A DNA stretch of 64,000 nt from Telluria mixta (GCF_029223865.1 NZ_CP119520.1:4216001-4280000), one strand, 5' to 3'. Counted from the first letter of the stretch, positions 45,647-58,375 are shown. The notes: a model not told the origin generated them from the sequence alone. Numbers and translations: made by a program.

Positions 45647-48292
45647 ATGTTCGAGTTCCTATTCAAGCGGCCGGGCGACAAGCCCGGCGACAAGCCGGCC
45701 GGGCAGGGAGGACAGGCGGGGGCGCAAGCGGAACCGTCCGCGTCCGCCGCCACGCATTCGTCCAACCATCAACGTGCGGCCCAGGCTGAAAAGCTGGGCC
45801 GGATCGGGGATGATGAAGCCGCCGCGGTGGAATTCATCCTCCAGTGCGAATTCTCCGAACTGCGGCTCACCGCCGCCGAGTTCGTCCATAGCCCGGAGCA
45901 ACTCGAGCGTGTCCACACCGCGATGCGCAACACCGATCGCCGCGTCGCCAAACTGATGCAGTCGCGCCTCGATGCGCACCGTCACCGCGAAGCCGAGCAC
46001 CGGCGCGCGCAGGTCGCCGTCGAGCAGGCCGAATCCCTCCTCAAGGACGCGGTGCTGACCCCGAACCACGTGGCCGAGCTGGACCGCAAATGGTCCGTGA
46101 TCTCCGCGCCCGAGCTCGACGCCGCGTTCCAGACCGCGCGCGCCGCGCTGGCCCAGCGCCTGGAAGCGCAGGTGGCCCTGCAGCGCGCCATGATCGACCG
46201 CGTGGCCGCGTTGCGCCAGCTGGGTGGCGCCAGCCTGCCGGCGGCGGAACTGGCCCAGCGCCTGGACACGCTGGCCCAGGAACAGGACGAGGCCCTGCGT
46301 TCGCCCGAACACCCGTCGCTGCCGCGCGCCCTCGTGGCCGAATTCGCGGCCGGTATGGAAAAGCTGCGCGCCGGTCTGCAGGTGCAGGAAGCCGGCCAGG
46401 CCGCACTGGCGGCGCGCGCCGCATTCATCGACGCCCAGCAGGCGAAGCCGGTTGCCGAGCTGAATGCCGAGACGCTGCGGCGCGAATGGAAAGCGCTGCC
46501 GCATCTGCCCCAGGACGAGCAGTCGGCCGAACTGCAGCGCCGCTTCGACGCCCTGCTGGCCACGGTGCCGCAGCCCGAGCCGCGCAAGGCGAAGGAGCCG
46601 CGCGAGCCGAGGCCTGCGCACGAAGGCGGCGCAAAAACCGCCACGACAGCCCCCGCGAAAGAGGGCGCGAAGGACAACAAGCCGCGCGGCGCCGACCAGC
46701 ATTTCATCGACACGATGGATGCGATGGAAGCCGCCCTGCAGCAGGGTTCGTTGGGCGCGGCCGCCGACCACGACAAGACACTGAAAGACGCGCGCGAAAA
46801 GGGCATGCGACTGACGCCCGCGCAATCCGACCGCCTGGCCCATCTGCGGGCCGAGCTCAAGCGCCTGTCCGACTGGGCGCGCTGGGGCGGCAACGTCTCG
46901 CGCGAGGAACTCATCAAGACGGTCGAGGCCTTGACCACGCAAAACCTGGCGATGAGCGAGCTGGCCAAGAAGGTCGGCAGCATGCGCGACCGCTGGAAGG
47001 CGCTCGACAGCCTGTCCGGCGCCGCGCCGAAGAGCCTGTGGGAGCGCTTCGACGCCGCCTGCACGGCCGCCTATGCGCCGGCCGCGGCCCACTTCCGTCA
47101 CCTGGCCGACGAACGTCATGCGAATGCGGCGCGCGGCCAGGCGCTCGTCGAGGAAGCGCAAGCCGAGATCGCGCGCCTGCGTGACGGCAGCGTCGAGTGG
47201 AAGCACGTGGCGGGCACGGTGCAGCGGCTGCGTCTCGCATGGAGCCACCTGGGTGCCATCGACCGCAAGGAAAAGAAGCGCCTCGACGCATTGTTTACCG
47301 ATGCGCTGAACGTGCTGCAGGGGCCGCTCGAAGAGCAGCGCAAGGCCGAGATGTCCGAGCGCGAAGCCATCATCGAGGAAGCGGCCGCCATCGATCCGCA
47401 CGACCGCCACGCGATCGATACGATGCGTGCCCTGCAGCAACGGTGGCAGGAGCATGCGCGCGCGCTGCCGCTCGAACGCAAGAGCGAGCAGGCCCTGTGG
47501 CAGCGCTTCCGCGCCGTGTGCGACGACGTGTTCCAGCGCCGCAAGGAAACGATGCACGAGGCCGACATCGAACGCCGCGCCCACGAAGCCGCCAAGGAAG
47601 CGATCAGCGCGCGACTGGAAGCGGCGGCGGACAGCGTCACGCCGGCCACGGTTGGCAAGCTGCTGCGCGAGGCGCAGGCGGAATGGCAGGCGATCGGCCC
47701 GGTGCCGCGCGCGCATGAAGCCCGCGTGGAAAAACGCTATCACGCCGCCGTGGCGCTCGTGCAGCAGCATGCCGACCAGGCGAAGCGCGCCGCCGGCGTC
47801 GCCCAGGCGGGTGTGCTGCGCGACAAGCTGCGGCTCGTGCAGGAACTGGAGCAGGCCATCGCGGCGGACCAAAACGGTGACACGGACTGGGAGGCGCGTT
47901 GGTCTGCCTTGCCGCCCCTCGACGCCGACATGGAACGCACGCTGCGCACCCGTTTCGACGCCGCACTGGCCGCGCTGCGCGGCAGTCCGGCCGACACGGC
48001 CGCGTACAAGCGCAAGCTGGAAGAGAACAGCGGCAAGCTCCTGCACGAGTTGCTGCGCCTGGAAATCGGCGCCGGCATCGACAGCGGACCGGAATTCGCG
48101 CGCGAGCGGTTGAAGCTCCAGGTCGAGGTGCTGCAATCGTCGCTCAAGTCAGGACAAAGCGCAGGCCGTGGCGCCCAGGGCGGTGCGACGGCGCAATTGC
48201 GCGACCTGTGCGCGCTGCCGGCGCTCGTCGATGCGCGTACGGCGTCCCGGATCGAGCAGCTCGCGCTGCGTGTGGCCAAGGAGGGCAAGTGA
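45647..48292 (+). CDS. DUF349 domain protein
   Basis: An 881-residue protein, highly charged and helical with heptad-like runs. It contains repeated DUF349-type units (for example FHLADERHANAARGQALVEEA-like segments with W and R spacing: RDRWKAL, LRLAWSHLG, LQQRWQEHA, AEWQAIGPVP). It starts at 45647 (MFEFLFKRPGDKPG). The function is poorly known; relatives are common in Burkholderiales. moaE overlaps its stop codon (GTGA). Confidence 0.85.
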   Translation: MFEFLFKRPGDKPGDKPAGQGGQAGAQAEPSASAATHSSNHQRAAQAEKLGRIGDDEAAAVEFILQCEFSELRLTAAEFVHSPEQLERVHTAMRNTDRRVAKLMQSRLDAHRHREAEHRRAQVAVEQAESLLKDAVLTPNHVAELDRKWSVISAPELDAAFQTARAALAQRLEAQVALQRAMIDRVAALRQLGGASLPAAELAQRLDTLAQEQDEALRSPEHPSLPRALVAEFAAGMEKLRAGLQVQEAGQAALAARAAFIDAQQAKPVAELNAETLRREWKALPHLPQDEQSAELQRRFDALLATVPQPEPRKAKEPREPRPAHEGGAKTATTAPAKEGAKDNKPRGADQHFIDTMDAMEAALQQGSLGAAADHDKTLKDAREKGMRLTPAQSDRLAHLRAELKRLSDWARWGGNVSREELIKTVEALTTQNLAMSELAKKVGSMRDRWKALDSLSGAAPKSLWERFDAACTAAYAPAAAHFRHLADERHANAARGQALVEEAQAEIARLRDGSVEWKHVAGTVQRLRLAWSHLGAIDRKEKKRLDALFTDALNVLQGPLEEQRKAEMSEREAIIEEAAAIDPHDRHAIDTMRALQQRWQEHARALPLERKSEQALWQRFRAVCDDVFQRRKETMHEADIERRAHEAAKEAISARLEAAADSVTPATVGKLLREAQAEWQAIGPVPRAHEARVEKRYHAAVALVQQHADQAKRAAGVAQAGVLRDKLRLVQELEQAIAADQNGDTDWEARWSALPPLDADMERTLRTRFDAALAALRGSPADTAAYKRKLEENSGKLLHELLRLEIGAGIDSGPEFARERLKLQVEVLQSSLKSGQSAGRGAQGGATAQLRDLCALPALVDARTASRIEQLALRVAKEGK

Positions 48293-48759
48293 AGAAGGAT
48301 GTGACGGAAGTCCGCGTCGAGACCGCGGACTTCGACCTGAGCGCGGAAATCGCGCGCCTGCGCGCGGGCGATGCGCGCGTGGGCGCTGTCGTGAGCTTCG
48401 TCGGCACGGTGCGCGACATGAACGACGGCGACGACGTGGCCGAGCTGGAGCTGGAACATTATCCGGGCATGACGGAGAAGGCCCTGCACGACATCGTGGA
48501 GCAGGCGCGGGCGCGCTGGCCGCTGTACGGCGTCCTCGTGATCCACCGCATCGGGCCGATGCGGCCGCTGGACCAGATCGTCCTCGTCGCCTGCACGTCC
48601 GCCCACCGCGGCGAGGCGTTCGCGGCCTGCGAATTCATCATGGACTACCTCAAGACCGACGCCCCGTTCTGGAAGAAGGAGCAGACGCCGAACGGCGCGC
48701 GCTGGGTCGATGCGCGCGTGACGGACGACACGGCCCGGGCCAAGTGGGCCAGCCGCTGA
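48289..48759 (+). CDS. moaE: Molybdopterin synthase catalytic subunit MoaE
   Basis: MoaE with MoaD inserts the dithiolene sulfurs into precursor Z to form molybdopterin. The 156-residue protein begins with a GTG at 48289 that overlaps the upstream stop codon (GTGA), with AGGAGG 5 nt before it. Motifs are AVVSFVGTVRDMN, LELEHYPGMTEKAL, IHRIGPMRPLDQIVLVACTSAHR and the catalytic lysines in YLKTDAPFWKKE. No moaD or other mo gene is here. Confidence 0.94.
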   Translation: MKKDVTEVRVETADFDLSAEIARLRAGDARVGAVVSFVGTVRDMNDGDDVAELELEHYPGMTEKALHDIVEQARARWPLYGVLVIHRIGPMRPLDQIVLVACTSAHRGEAFAACEFIMDYLKTDAPFWKKEQTPNGARWVDARVTDDTARAKWASR

Positions 48760-49127
48760 GCTGGATCGCGGTCGCCGTCGGGGCGGCCCTCGGTGCCTGG
48801 CTGCGCTGGGGCTTGACCGTCTTCCTCAGCCAGATGCACGCACACATCCAGCTGGGAACGCTCGTCGCCAACCTCGTCGGCGGCTATCTGATCGGGCTGG
48901 CGCTGGGCTTGTTCGACGCCATGCCGGCGCTGTCCCCGGCCTGGCGCCTGTTCGTCATCACGGGCTTCCTTGGGGGGCTGACCACGTTTTCCAGCTTTTC
49001 CGGCGAAGCCATGGTGCTGCTGCAGCGGGGCCATTACGGCTGGGCGCTGGCCCATTCGGCGGCGCACCTGTTGGGGTCGATCGGGTGCTGCGTCGCGGGA
49101 TACGCGACCTGGCGTGCCATCGCCTGA
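48744..49127 (+). CDS. crcB: Fluoride channel CrcB/Fluc
   Basis: Fluc channels let fluoride leave the cell. The 127-residue protein has four membrane helices, the conserved Asn in LGTLVANLVGGYLIG, and the Phe-box GFLGGLTTFSSFSGE. A GTG at 48744, overlapping moaE by 16 bp, is the best start by length, although its ribosome site is poor. A CLC gene of apparent fluoride type is 500 bp downstream on the other strand, which suggests a local fluoride-defence module. I found no fluoride riboswitch. Confidence 0.9.
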   Translation: MGQPLSWIAVAVGAALGAWLRWGLTVFLSQMHAHIQLGTLVANLVGGYLIGLALGLFDAMPALSPAWRLFVITGFLGGLTTFSSFSGEAMVLLQRGHYGWALAHSAAHLLGSIGCCVAGYATWRAIA

Positions 49128-49209
49128 TACCGTCGCGTCATTCGCTTGCGCGCAATGCGCAGGAACTGCAATCTGGCAATGTTCTAATTTTCATTGACCG
49201 GAGACCAGT

Positions 49210-49635
49210 ATGACCAAGCAACCGTCCGCACGCCCGAGCCCTGCCTTCGTCGGCGCATCCTGGGGCGCCATGATCGTCGGCATCCTTGCCTACCTCATCG
49301 GTTTATGGAATGCGCAGATGCAGCTCAACGAGAAGGGCTATTACCTGACGATCCTGTTGTACGGCTGCTTTGCCGCCGTGTCGTTGCAAAAGACGGTGCG
49401 CGACCGCGCCGAGGGCCTGCCGGTGACGGGCATGTACGTCGGCCTGTGCTGGACCTCGCTGATGGCCGCCGTCGTGCTGCTGACGGTCGGCCTGTGGAAT
49501 GCGACGCTGCTGCTCAGCGAAAAAGGCTTTTATGCGATGTCGTTCGTGCTGACCCTGTTCGCCATCATCGCCGTGCAAAAGAACGTGCGCGACCTGGCCG
49601 CCGCGGGCGACGTGCCCGAAGCGCAGCAGGCATAG
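49210..49635 (+). CDS. YiaA/YiaB family inner membrane protein
   Basis: A 141-residue protein with four hydrophobic helices in two related halves. The first half has GIL...[17 protein letters not shown] and LQKTVRD. The second has [18 protein letters not shown] and VQKNVRD. This internal repeat is the hallmark of the YiaA/YiaB family. The function is unknown. It is convergent with the CLC gene, which ends 5 bp away. Confidence 0.85.
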   Translation: MTKQPSARPSPAFVGASWGAMIVGILAYLIGLWNAQMQLNEKGYYLTILLYGCFAAVSLQKTVRDRAEGLPVTGMYVGLCWTSLMAAVVLLTVGLWNATLLLSEKGFYAMSFVLTLFAIIAVQKNVRDLAAAGDVPEAQQA

Positions 49636-49639
49636 CCGA

Positions 49640-50893
49640 TCACGACTTGCCGGGCTTGGCGTGGCCGATGCGCTGCGCCCGGTAAATCCCCGTATGGCCG
49701 GAAAACAGATAGGCCAGCACGCATCCGACGGCCGCATACACCCCCACCTCCGCACCGAAGAGCTCAATGGCCATCAGGGTCGACGCGATCGGCGTGTTGG
49801 CCGCGCCGGCGAACACGGCCACGAAGCCGACGCCCGCCAACAGCGAAAAGGGCAGATGCAGCAGCGGCGCCAGCGCATTGCCGAGCGTGGCACCGATGTA
49901 AAACAGCGGCGTCACCTCGCCGCCCTTGAAGCCGGAGCCCAGCGACGCGACCGTGAACACCAGCTTGCCGGCGAAGTCCCATGGCGCCAGCGGCTGTGCG
50001 AACGCGGCCTGGATGGTCGGGATGCCGAGGCCGATGTAGCGGTCCGCACCGCATACCAGCACGACGGCCGCGACGACGCTGCCGCCCAGCAGGGGGCGTA
50101 GCGGACCGTAAGGCACGCGCCGCTTCATCCAGCCCGACAGCGCATGGGTGCAATCCGCGAACAGTTTCCCCGCGAGCCCGAACAGCGCGCCCGCGACGGC
50201 GACGGCCGCCAGCGGCCACAGGCCCAGCGCCGGTACGGACGCGATGGCGTAATGCGTGTGGTGGAGGCCCAGCGCATGGCCCCACAGCAGGCAGACCTGG
50301 TCGCCGGCGATGGCGGCCGCCAGGCAGGCCAGCAGGGCGTCGTAGCGCAGGCGGCCGATGGCCAGCACTTCCAGGCCGAAGATCGCGCCCGCCAGCGGCG
50401 TGCCGAACACGGAGGCGAAGCCCGCGCTGATGCCGGCCATCAGCACGATGCGCCGGTCTTCCATCTTCAGCCTGAACACGTGCGTGAGCTGGTCCGCGAG
50501 CGCGCCGCCCATTTGCACGGCCGTGCCCTCGCGCCCGACCGAGGCGCCGAACAGGTGCGAGATCACAGTGCCGCCCAGCACGAGCGGCGCCATGCGCAGC
50601 GGAATCACCTTTTTCGGGTCGTGGATCTCGTCGATCAGCAGGTTGTTGCCGGCCTCGACCGAGCTGCCGAAGCGCAGGTACAGCCAGCCGACGGCGAACC
50701 CGGCCAGCGGCAGCAGCGCGATCAGCCAGCGGTGAGCGTTGCGCGTCCCGGTCGCCAGTTCGAGCGCGAACAGGAAGAAGGCGGAGGCGGACCCGGACAG
50801 CAGTCCGACGGCGAGGGCGAGCAGCAGCCATTTCCCCATGTAGGGCAGCAGGCGACGTTGCTCGGACAAGAATGAATGTTCCATGGTGGACAT
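49640..50893 (-). CDS. CLC-family anion transporter, probable fluoride/proton antiporter type
   Basis: A 417-residue membrane protein of the CLC family with about 11-12 helices. The N-terminal filter region reads [20 protein letters not shown] in place of the canonical GSGIP, and [11 protein letters not shown] holds the gating glutamate. The replacement of GSGIP and the overall pattern recall the CLC-F branch that exports fluoride. The neighbouring crcB supports this. A chloride role is not excluded. ATGs at 50893 and 50884 are both possible starts. Confidence 0.8.
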   Translation of the reverse strand: MSTMEHSFLSEQRRLLPYMGKWLLLALAVGLLSGSASAFFLFALELATGTRNAHRWLIALLPLAGFAVGWLYLRFGSSVEAGNNLLIDEIHDPKKVIPLRMAPLVLGGTVISHLFGASVGREGTAVQMGGALADQLTHVFRLKMEDRRIVLMAGISAGFASVFGTPLAGAIFGLEVLAIGRLRYDALLACLAAAIAGDQVCLLWGHALGLHHTHYAIASVPALGLWPLAAVAVAGALFGLAGKLFADCTHALSGWMKRRVPYGPLRPLLGGSVVAAVVLVCGADRYIGLGIPTIQAAFAQPLAPWDFAGKLVFTVASLGSGFKGGEVTPLFYIGATLGNALAPLLHLPFSLLAGVGFVAVFAGAANTPIASTLMAIELFGAEVGVYAAVGCVLAYLFSGHTGIYRAQRIGHAKPGKS

Positions 50894-50935
50894 TTTATCC
50901 CAGCACGATTTGCCACCCCAGCCGTGTATTCACAT

Positions 50936-50964
50936 CTTGAAAAGTCGCTACGGCATCCCTAACT
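50936..50964 (+). promoter_or_regulatory. clpB: Sigma-32 (RpoH)-like heat-shock promoter of clpB
   Basis: CTTGAAA (50936-50942), a 14-bp spacer, then CCCTAACT. This fits CTTGAAA-N11-16-CCCCATNT with an exact -35 and a partial -10. It lies 39 bp upstream of the clpB ATG. Confidence 0.6.
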
Positions 50965-51002
50965 TGATGTCAATCCAAAATCCAACCCACAGGGATCAAA
51001 AC

Positions 51003-53615
<2,613 letters not shown>

Positions 53616-53631
53616 GCTGTCGTTGGAATGG

Positions 53632-53669
53632 AAACGCCCTGTCGGCCAGCGCCGGCAGGGCGTTTTTTT
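53632..53669. terminator. Terminator after clpB
   Basis: AAACGCCCTG and CAGGGCGTTT form the outer stem, with a GC-rich inner stem, and a run of seven Ts follows on the plus strand. It also separates the convergent PEP-CTERM gene. Confidence 0.85.
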
Positions 53670-54246
53670 ACGCGCGCTTGCGGCGCGCCATGACGCCGAG
53701 CAGGCCCAGGCCGCCGAGCATCAGCGCGTACGTCTGCGGTTCCGGCACGGCGGAGACCACGAGATGTTCGCCCATCAGGCTGCCGACCTTTTTATTGCCG
53801 TCCGCGCCGAACATGGTGAGCTTGAGCTGGGGCGACGTCGGGTCGACATTGTCGCCGGAGAAGGTGAACTGGAACACCATGTCGTCCGTCAGGGCGAGGC
53901 GCGCGCCCGAATAGCACAGCGAGCTGCCGGCATGGCTGCCGCCGGTGCAGCCGTTTGCGTTCAACTCCTTGCTGGACAGCGTCCAGTTCGCCGCGCCGCC
54001 CGGTGCGGCCGTCAGCGACACGCTGTCGAAGCTGCCGAGGTCCTTCAGTTGCAGGGCACCGAGGGAGGTGGCACCGGCCCAGCTGCCGGTCGGGGCGGCG
54101 GCGTCGACCTCGAGGGTCAGCACGTTGCCGGACCAGGATGACGTAAAGTCGACGCCCTGGAATTCGATCGTGCCGGCCTGGGCTGATGCGAGCGCGCCGG
54201 CGCCCAGCAGCGCCGCCAGCAGGGTAGTGCGGATGCGTGATGTCAT
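53668..54246 (-). CDS. PEP-CTERM exported protein A
   Basis: A 192-residue protein with an N-terminal signal (TTLLAALLGAGALASAQA) and a C-terminal sorting tail: VPEPQTYALMLGGLGLL then RRKR. This is the PEP-CTERM signal cut by exosortase. The mature domain (TSSWSGNVLTLEVDAA, two cysteines NGCTGG and SLCYSG) is shared with the next gene. GGAGAGAAC precedes the ATG at 54246. The function is unknown; such proteins are linked to exopolysaccharide or cell-surface roles. Its stop codon lies within the clpB terminator. Confidence 0.85.
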   Translation of the reverse strand: MTSRIRTTLLAALLGAGALASAQAGTIEFQGVDFTSSWSGNVLTLEVDAAAPTGSWAGATSLGALQLKDLGSFDSVSLTAAPGGAANWTLSSKELNANGCTGGSHAGSSLCYSGARLALTDDMVFQFTFSGDNVDPTSPQLKLTMFGADGNKKVGSLMGEHLVVSAVPEPQTYALMLGGLGLLGVMARRKRA

Positions 54247-54312
54247 GTTCTCTCCTTCTCCACGAAATGCAAGAACCCGACGGCTCGCGTCCTGCGAGAC
54301 CGCCGGGCACAT

Positions 54313-54327
54313 ACGGATCAGATCCGT
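54313..54327. promoter_or_regulatory. Palindrome upstream of PEP-CTERM gene A
   Basis: ACGGATC-A-GATCCGT is a perfect 7-bp inverted repeat 67-81 bp upstream of the PEP-CTERM A start. A second, GTTAG-CCGA-CTAAC, is at 54364-54377. Both are candidate operator sites; I found no canonical sigma-54 -24/-12 boxes. Confidence 0.35.
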
Positions 54328-54393
54328 GCCGCAAGGGTAGAAGGGGGGGGCGATATGGCTCTGTTAGCCGACTAACTCATCGGTTGTAACAAC

Positions 54394-54429
54394 AACGCCC
54401 CGCCGGGCGCTTGGCCGGGCGGGGCGTTT
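54394..54429 (-). terminator. GC-rich hairpin after PEP-CTERM gene B
   Basis: ACGCCCCGCCGGGC pairs with GCCGGGCGGGGCGT with one mismatch around a 5-nt loop. On the minus strand it is followed by TGTTGTTA, a poor U tract. Confidence 0.55.
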
Positions 54430-54441
54430 GGGGGATTGCGT

Positions 54442-55290
54442 TCAGCGCGGGCGGCGGCGCAGCACGAAGCCCATCAGGCCCAGGCCGCCCAGCAGCAGGG
54501 CGATGCTCTCCGGTTCCGGCACGTGCGTCGAGGCGGCGGCGTTGCCGGACGGCGTTTGCACGACGTCGGGCCCCTTGACGGGCAGTGTCGACGGCAGGTC
54601 TTCCTGCGGCGGCACGGCGGCCGGCGTGTCGGATGGGGAGGCGATGTCGGGCGTGCCGGTCGGCGTTTTGGTGTCGGCCGTCGTGTTGGTTTGCGTGCCA
54701 GTGGACGTGGTCGGGGTCTCAGGGATCACCGGAACGACCGGCGTGACCGGAACGACCGGCGTGACGGGCGCGGCCGGGGTCGATGGAGTCGTGGTCGTCG
54801 GCGATGCCGGCAGGACCTGCGACAGCAGCGAGCCCACCTTGGTGCCCTGGGCGTTGACGAACTCGACCTTCACGTGCGGCTCGTTCGTCGCGACGCTGGC
54901 GCCGTTGAACGTGAATTTGAACACCATGTCGTCGGCCAGCGCGATCTGCTGGCCGTAGAAGCACATGCGGCTGCCGGCCGCGCCGTTGCTGGTGCCGGAG
55001 CAGCCGGACGCTTTCAGCTCGGAGGTCGACAGTTTCCACGCATCCGTTCCGCCCGGCCCGCCGCTCACGCTCACGCTGCTGTAAGTGCCCACGCCCTTGA
55101 TCGCCAGCGCGGCCAGTCCCGTGGCGCCGCTCCATCCGCCGCTGCGCTTGGCGGCGTCGATTTCCAGCGAGAGCACATTGCCGCTCCAGCTCGACGTGAA
55201 GGTCACGCCATCCAGGGTCAGGACGCCGGCGTGGGCCGTCATCGTCATTGCGCCCAGCAGGGCGGCAAGTGCGGTCAGTCGCAGTTTCAT
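54442..55290 (-). CDS. PEP-CTERM exported protein B with Pro/Thr linker
   Basis: A 282-residue paralogue of the previous gene. It has the same N-terminal domain (FTSSWSGNVLSLEIDAA, SGCSGTS, RMCFYG) but adds a ~95-residue Pro/Thr-rich region with a short tandem VTPVVP repeat before the sorting tail HVPEPESIALLLGGLGLMGFVLRRRPR. The tail and linker are typical of surface-exported, possibly glycosylated proteins. It probably arose by tandem duplication with linker growth. The role is unknown. Confidence 0.85.
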   Translation of the reverse strand: MKLRLTALAALLGAMTMTAHAGVLTLDGVTFTSSWSGNVLSLEIDAAKRSGGWSGATGLAALAIKGVGTYSSVSVSGGPGGTDAWKLSTSELKASGCSGTSNGAAGSRMCFYGQQIALADDMVFKFTFNGASVATNEPHVKVEFVNAQGTKVGSLLSQVLPASPTTTTPSTPAAPVTPVVPVTPVVPVIPETPTTSTGTQTNTTADTKTPTGTPDIASPSDTPAAVPPQEDLPSTLPVKGPDVVQTPSGNAAASTHVPEPESIALLLGGLGLMGFVLRRRPR

Positions 55291-55725
55291 CGGTTATCGC
55301 TTTCGGGAATGCGGCAAAGTTGCTGTTTGGAATGTATTGATGGTGCTAGGAAATTATTCTCGCTCGATTTGATGCAAATCGTCAATTTGTGATTATTTAT
55401 TACCGAAATAGTGTTGTTTAATCAGACAAAATTGTCAGATTTGGCGCAGTATTTACGAAATACTTCGTGGAAACAAAGTCGCTAATCTCACATTATGAAA
55501 ACTTGTTCGCAGATGTGAAAAGCGCACAACACGCGCTTGCCCGGCAGTTTCCATTTTGAGAAATATGCTCCCGCATCATGGAATATGCAATGTAAGCATA
55601 TGATTTTTAAGTAAATAAAAATCGTCATATGTCTTATATAAGAGTGTTGGTGCTGCGCACAACCAGCGCTATCATGTTTCTAACGGAATCACTGTCCAAC
55701 CTCGTTTTTTCATCAGGAGATCGCC
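55291..55725. other. AT-rich non-coding region upstream of PEP-CTERM B and aceA
   Basis: This 435-bp divergent gap has no convincing gene and is much more AT-rich than its surroundings. It contains a near-palindrome (TCAGACAA/TTGTCAGA), a split inverted repeat CATATGATTTTTA...TAAAAATCGTCATATG at 55597-55631, and CTTATATAAG. These could be operator, promoter or nucleoid-protein (H-NS-like) sites for aceA and the PEP-CTERM gene. Confidence 0.5.
55597..55631 (+). promoter_or_regulatory. Inverted repeat upstream of aceA
   Basis: CATATGATTTTTA and TAAAAATCGTCATATG are inverted arms (with a 2-base insertion) about 95 bp upstream of the aceA start. A TATATAA-type box follows directly. An operator for a glyoxylate-shunt regulator is possible but not identified. 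Confidence 0.4.
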
Positions 55726-57024
<1,299 letters not shown>

Positions 57025-57064
57025 GCCCGTCGCTAACTTTCCTCCACCCATCCTCGCGATGGTC

Positions 57065-57100
57065 TGCCGCAGTGGCCACAAGCCGCTGCGGCATTTTTTG
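57065..57100 (+). terminator. Rho-independent terminator after aceA
   Basis: TGCCGCAG and CTGCGGCA pair around a loop with an inner GGC/GCC, followed by TTTTTTG. Confidence 0.85.
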
Positions 57101-57111
57101 TTTCCAAACTT

Positions 57112-57163
57112 CGGGGTCAGAGCCCGGTTTTGGGCAATTTCCTAAAAAAGGGCTCTGACCCCG
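57112..57163 (+). repeat. GGGGTCAGAGCCC hairpin repeat, copy 3
   Basis: Perfect 14-bp arms, CGGGGTCAGAGCCC (57112-57125) and GGGCTCTGACCCCG (57150-57163), around a longer 24-nt loop. It lies between the aceA terminator and rlmJ. Confidence 0.85.
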
Positions 57164-57259
57164 GTGTTTGTTGGGTGGAAGGCGTATCTGAGGGATAATG
57201 ACGGTTGGCCCGCTCAGCGATCGCACCGCGGGCACCGCATCAACCAGATTGGAATCTCT

Positions 57260-58375
57260 ATGTTCAGCTACCGCCACGCCTTCCACGCGGGTAATCACGC
57301 CGATGTCCTGAAGCACTTTATTCAGGTTCAGTTGCACAAGTACATGAACCAGAAAGACACGGCCTACACGTATATCGACACCCATGCCGGTGCCGGCGTG
57401 TACGCGCTCGACAGCGCGCAGGCGGTCAAGAGCGGCGAATACATCGACGGTATCGGGCGCCTGTGGGGCCGCGACGACCTGCCGCCGGCGCTGGCCGAGT
57501 ACGTGGACCTCGTGGGCAAACTCAATCCCAGCGGCAAGCTGCGCTGGTATCCGGGCTCGCCGTGGGTGGCCGATGCCGAGGCGCGCCTGGAGGATCGCCT
57601 GCGCCTGTTCGAACTGCACCCGGCCGACATCAGGGTGCTGGCGGAGAACGTGCGCAAGCTGGAAGCGCATCACGCGGAGCAGGGCGAGCGCGCGCGCGGC
57701 CGCCGCATCCTCGTCGACCACGCGGACGGCTTCCACGGCCTGAAGGCACTGCTGCCGCCGCCGTCGCGCCGGGCGCTGGTGCTCGTCGATCCGCCGTACG
57801 AGGTCAAGCTCGACTACAAACACGTACGCGACGCGCTCGAGGAAGCGCTCAAGCGGTTCCCAGCGGGTATGTATGCCGTTTGGTATCCGGTGCTGCAGCG
57901 TATGGAATCGCGCGAGTTTGCCGATCGCCTGAAGCGCCTGCCGGCCAAGGAATGGCTGCACGTCACCTTGAGCGTGGCGGGTCCGCGTGCCGACGGCAAC
58001 GGCCTGCACAGCAGCGGCATGTTCATTCTGAATCCGCCGTATACGCTGGAAGCAACCCTGCGCGAGACGATGCCGTATCTCGTACAGGTGTTGGGCCAGG
58101 ATGCCGGTGCGACGTTCCGTATCGAGAAGGGCACGCAGGCCACGGGCACAGTGCCCGCCCAGGGCGGTCCGCGCAAGCCGGTAGGCAACGCGCGCCGCGC
58201 GAGCCCGCTGTCCGGCCGCGGCAGCCTGCGTTTGCCGGGGCAGCCGTTCGGCGACGATCCGCGCACGCGCAAGGAAGGCGAGAGCGCCGAGCAGCGTACT
58301 CCGCGCAGCCCGCGCACGGAAGCCAAACCGGCACCGCGCGCCCCTTCCAAACGCAACGGATCGGGCCGTTCCTGA
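57260..58375 (+). CDS. rlmJ: 23S rRNA (adenine2030-N6)-methyltransferase RlmJ
   Basis: RlmJ methylates A2030 of 23S rRNA. The 371-residue protein starts at 57260 (MFSYRHAFHAGNHADVLKH), has the helical insertion, and the catalytic DPPY (Asp177 to Tyr180) in LVDPPYEVK. E. coli RlmJ is about 280 residues; here about 85 extra C-terminal residues are basic and Pro/Gly/Arg-rich (from TVPAQGGPRKPVG on), like a disordered RNA-binding tail. Confidence 0.9.
   Translation: MFSYRHAFHAGNHADVLKHFIQVQLHKYMNQKDTAYTYIDTHAGAGVYALDSAQAVKSGEYIDGIGRLWGRDDLPPALAEYVDLVGKLNPSGKLRWYPGSPWVADAEARLEDRLRLFELHPADIRVLAENVRKLEAHHAEQGERARGRRILVDHADGFHGLKALLPPPSRRALVLVDPPYEVKLDYKHVRDALEEALKRFPAGMYAVWYPVLQRMESREFADRLKRLPAKEWLHVTLSVAGPRADGNGLHSSGMFILNPPYTLEATLRETMPYLVQVLGQDAGATFRIEKGTQATGTVPAQGGPRKPVGNARRASPLSGRGSLRLPGQPFGDDPRTRKEGESAEQRTPRSPRTEAKPAPRAPSKRNGSGRS

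Noticed and set aside
48289..50893. Fluoride riboswitch upstream of crcB or the CLC gene
   Set aside because: I could not find the conserved riboswitch core in the short spacers on either strand.
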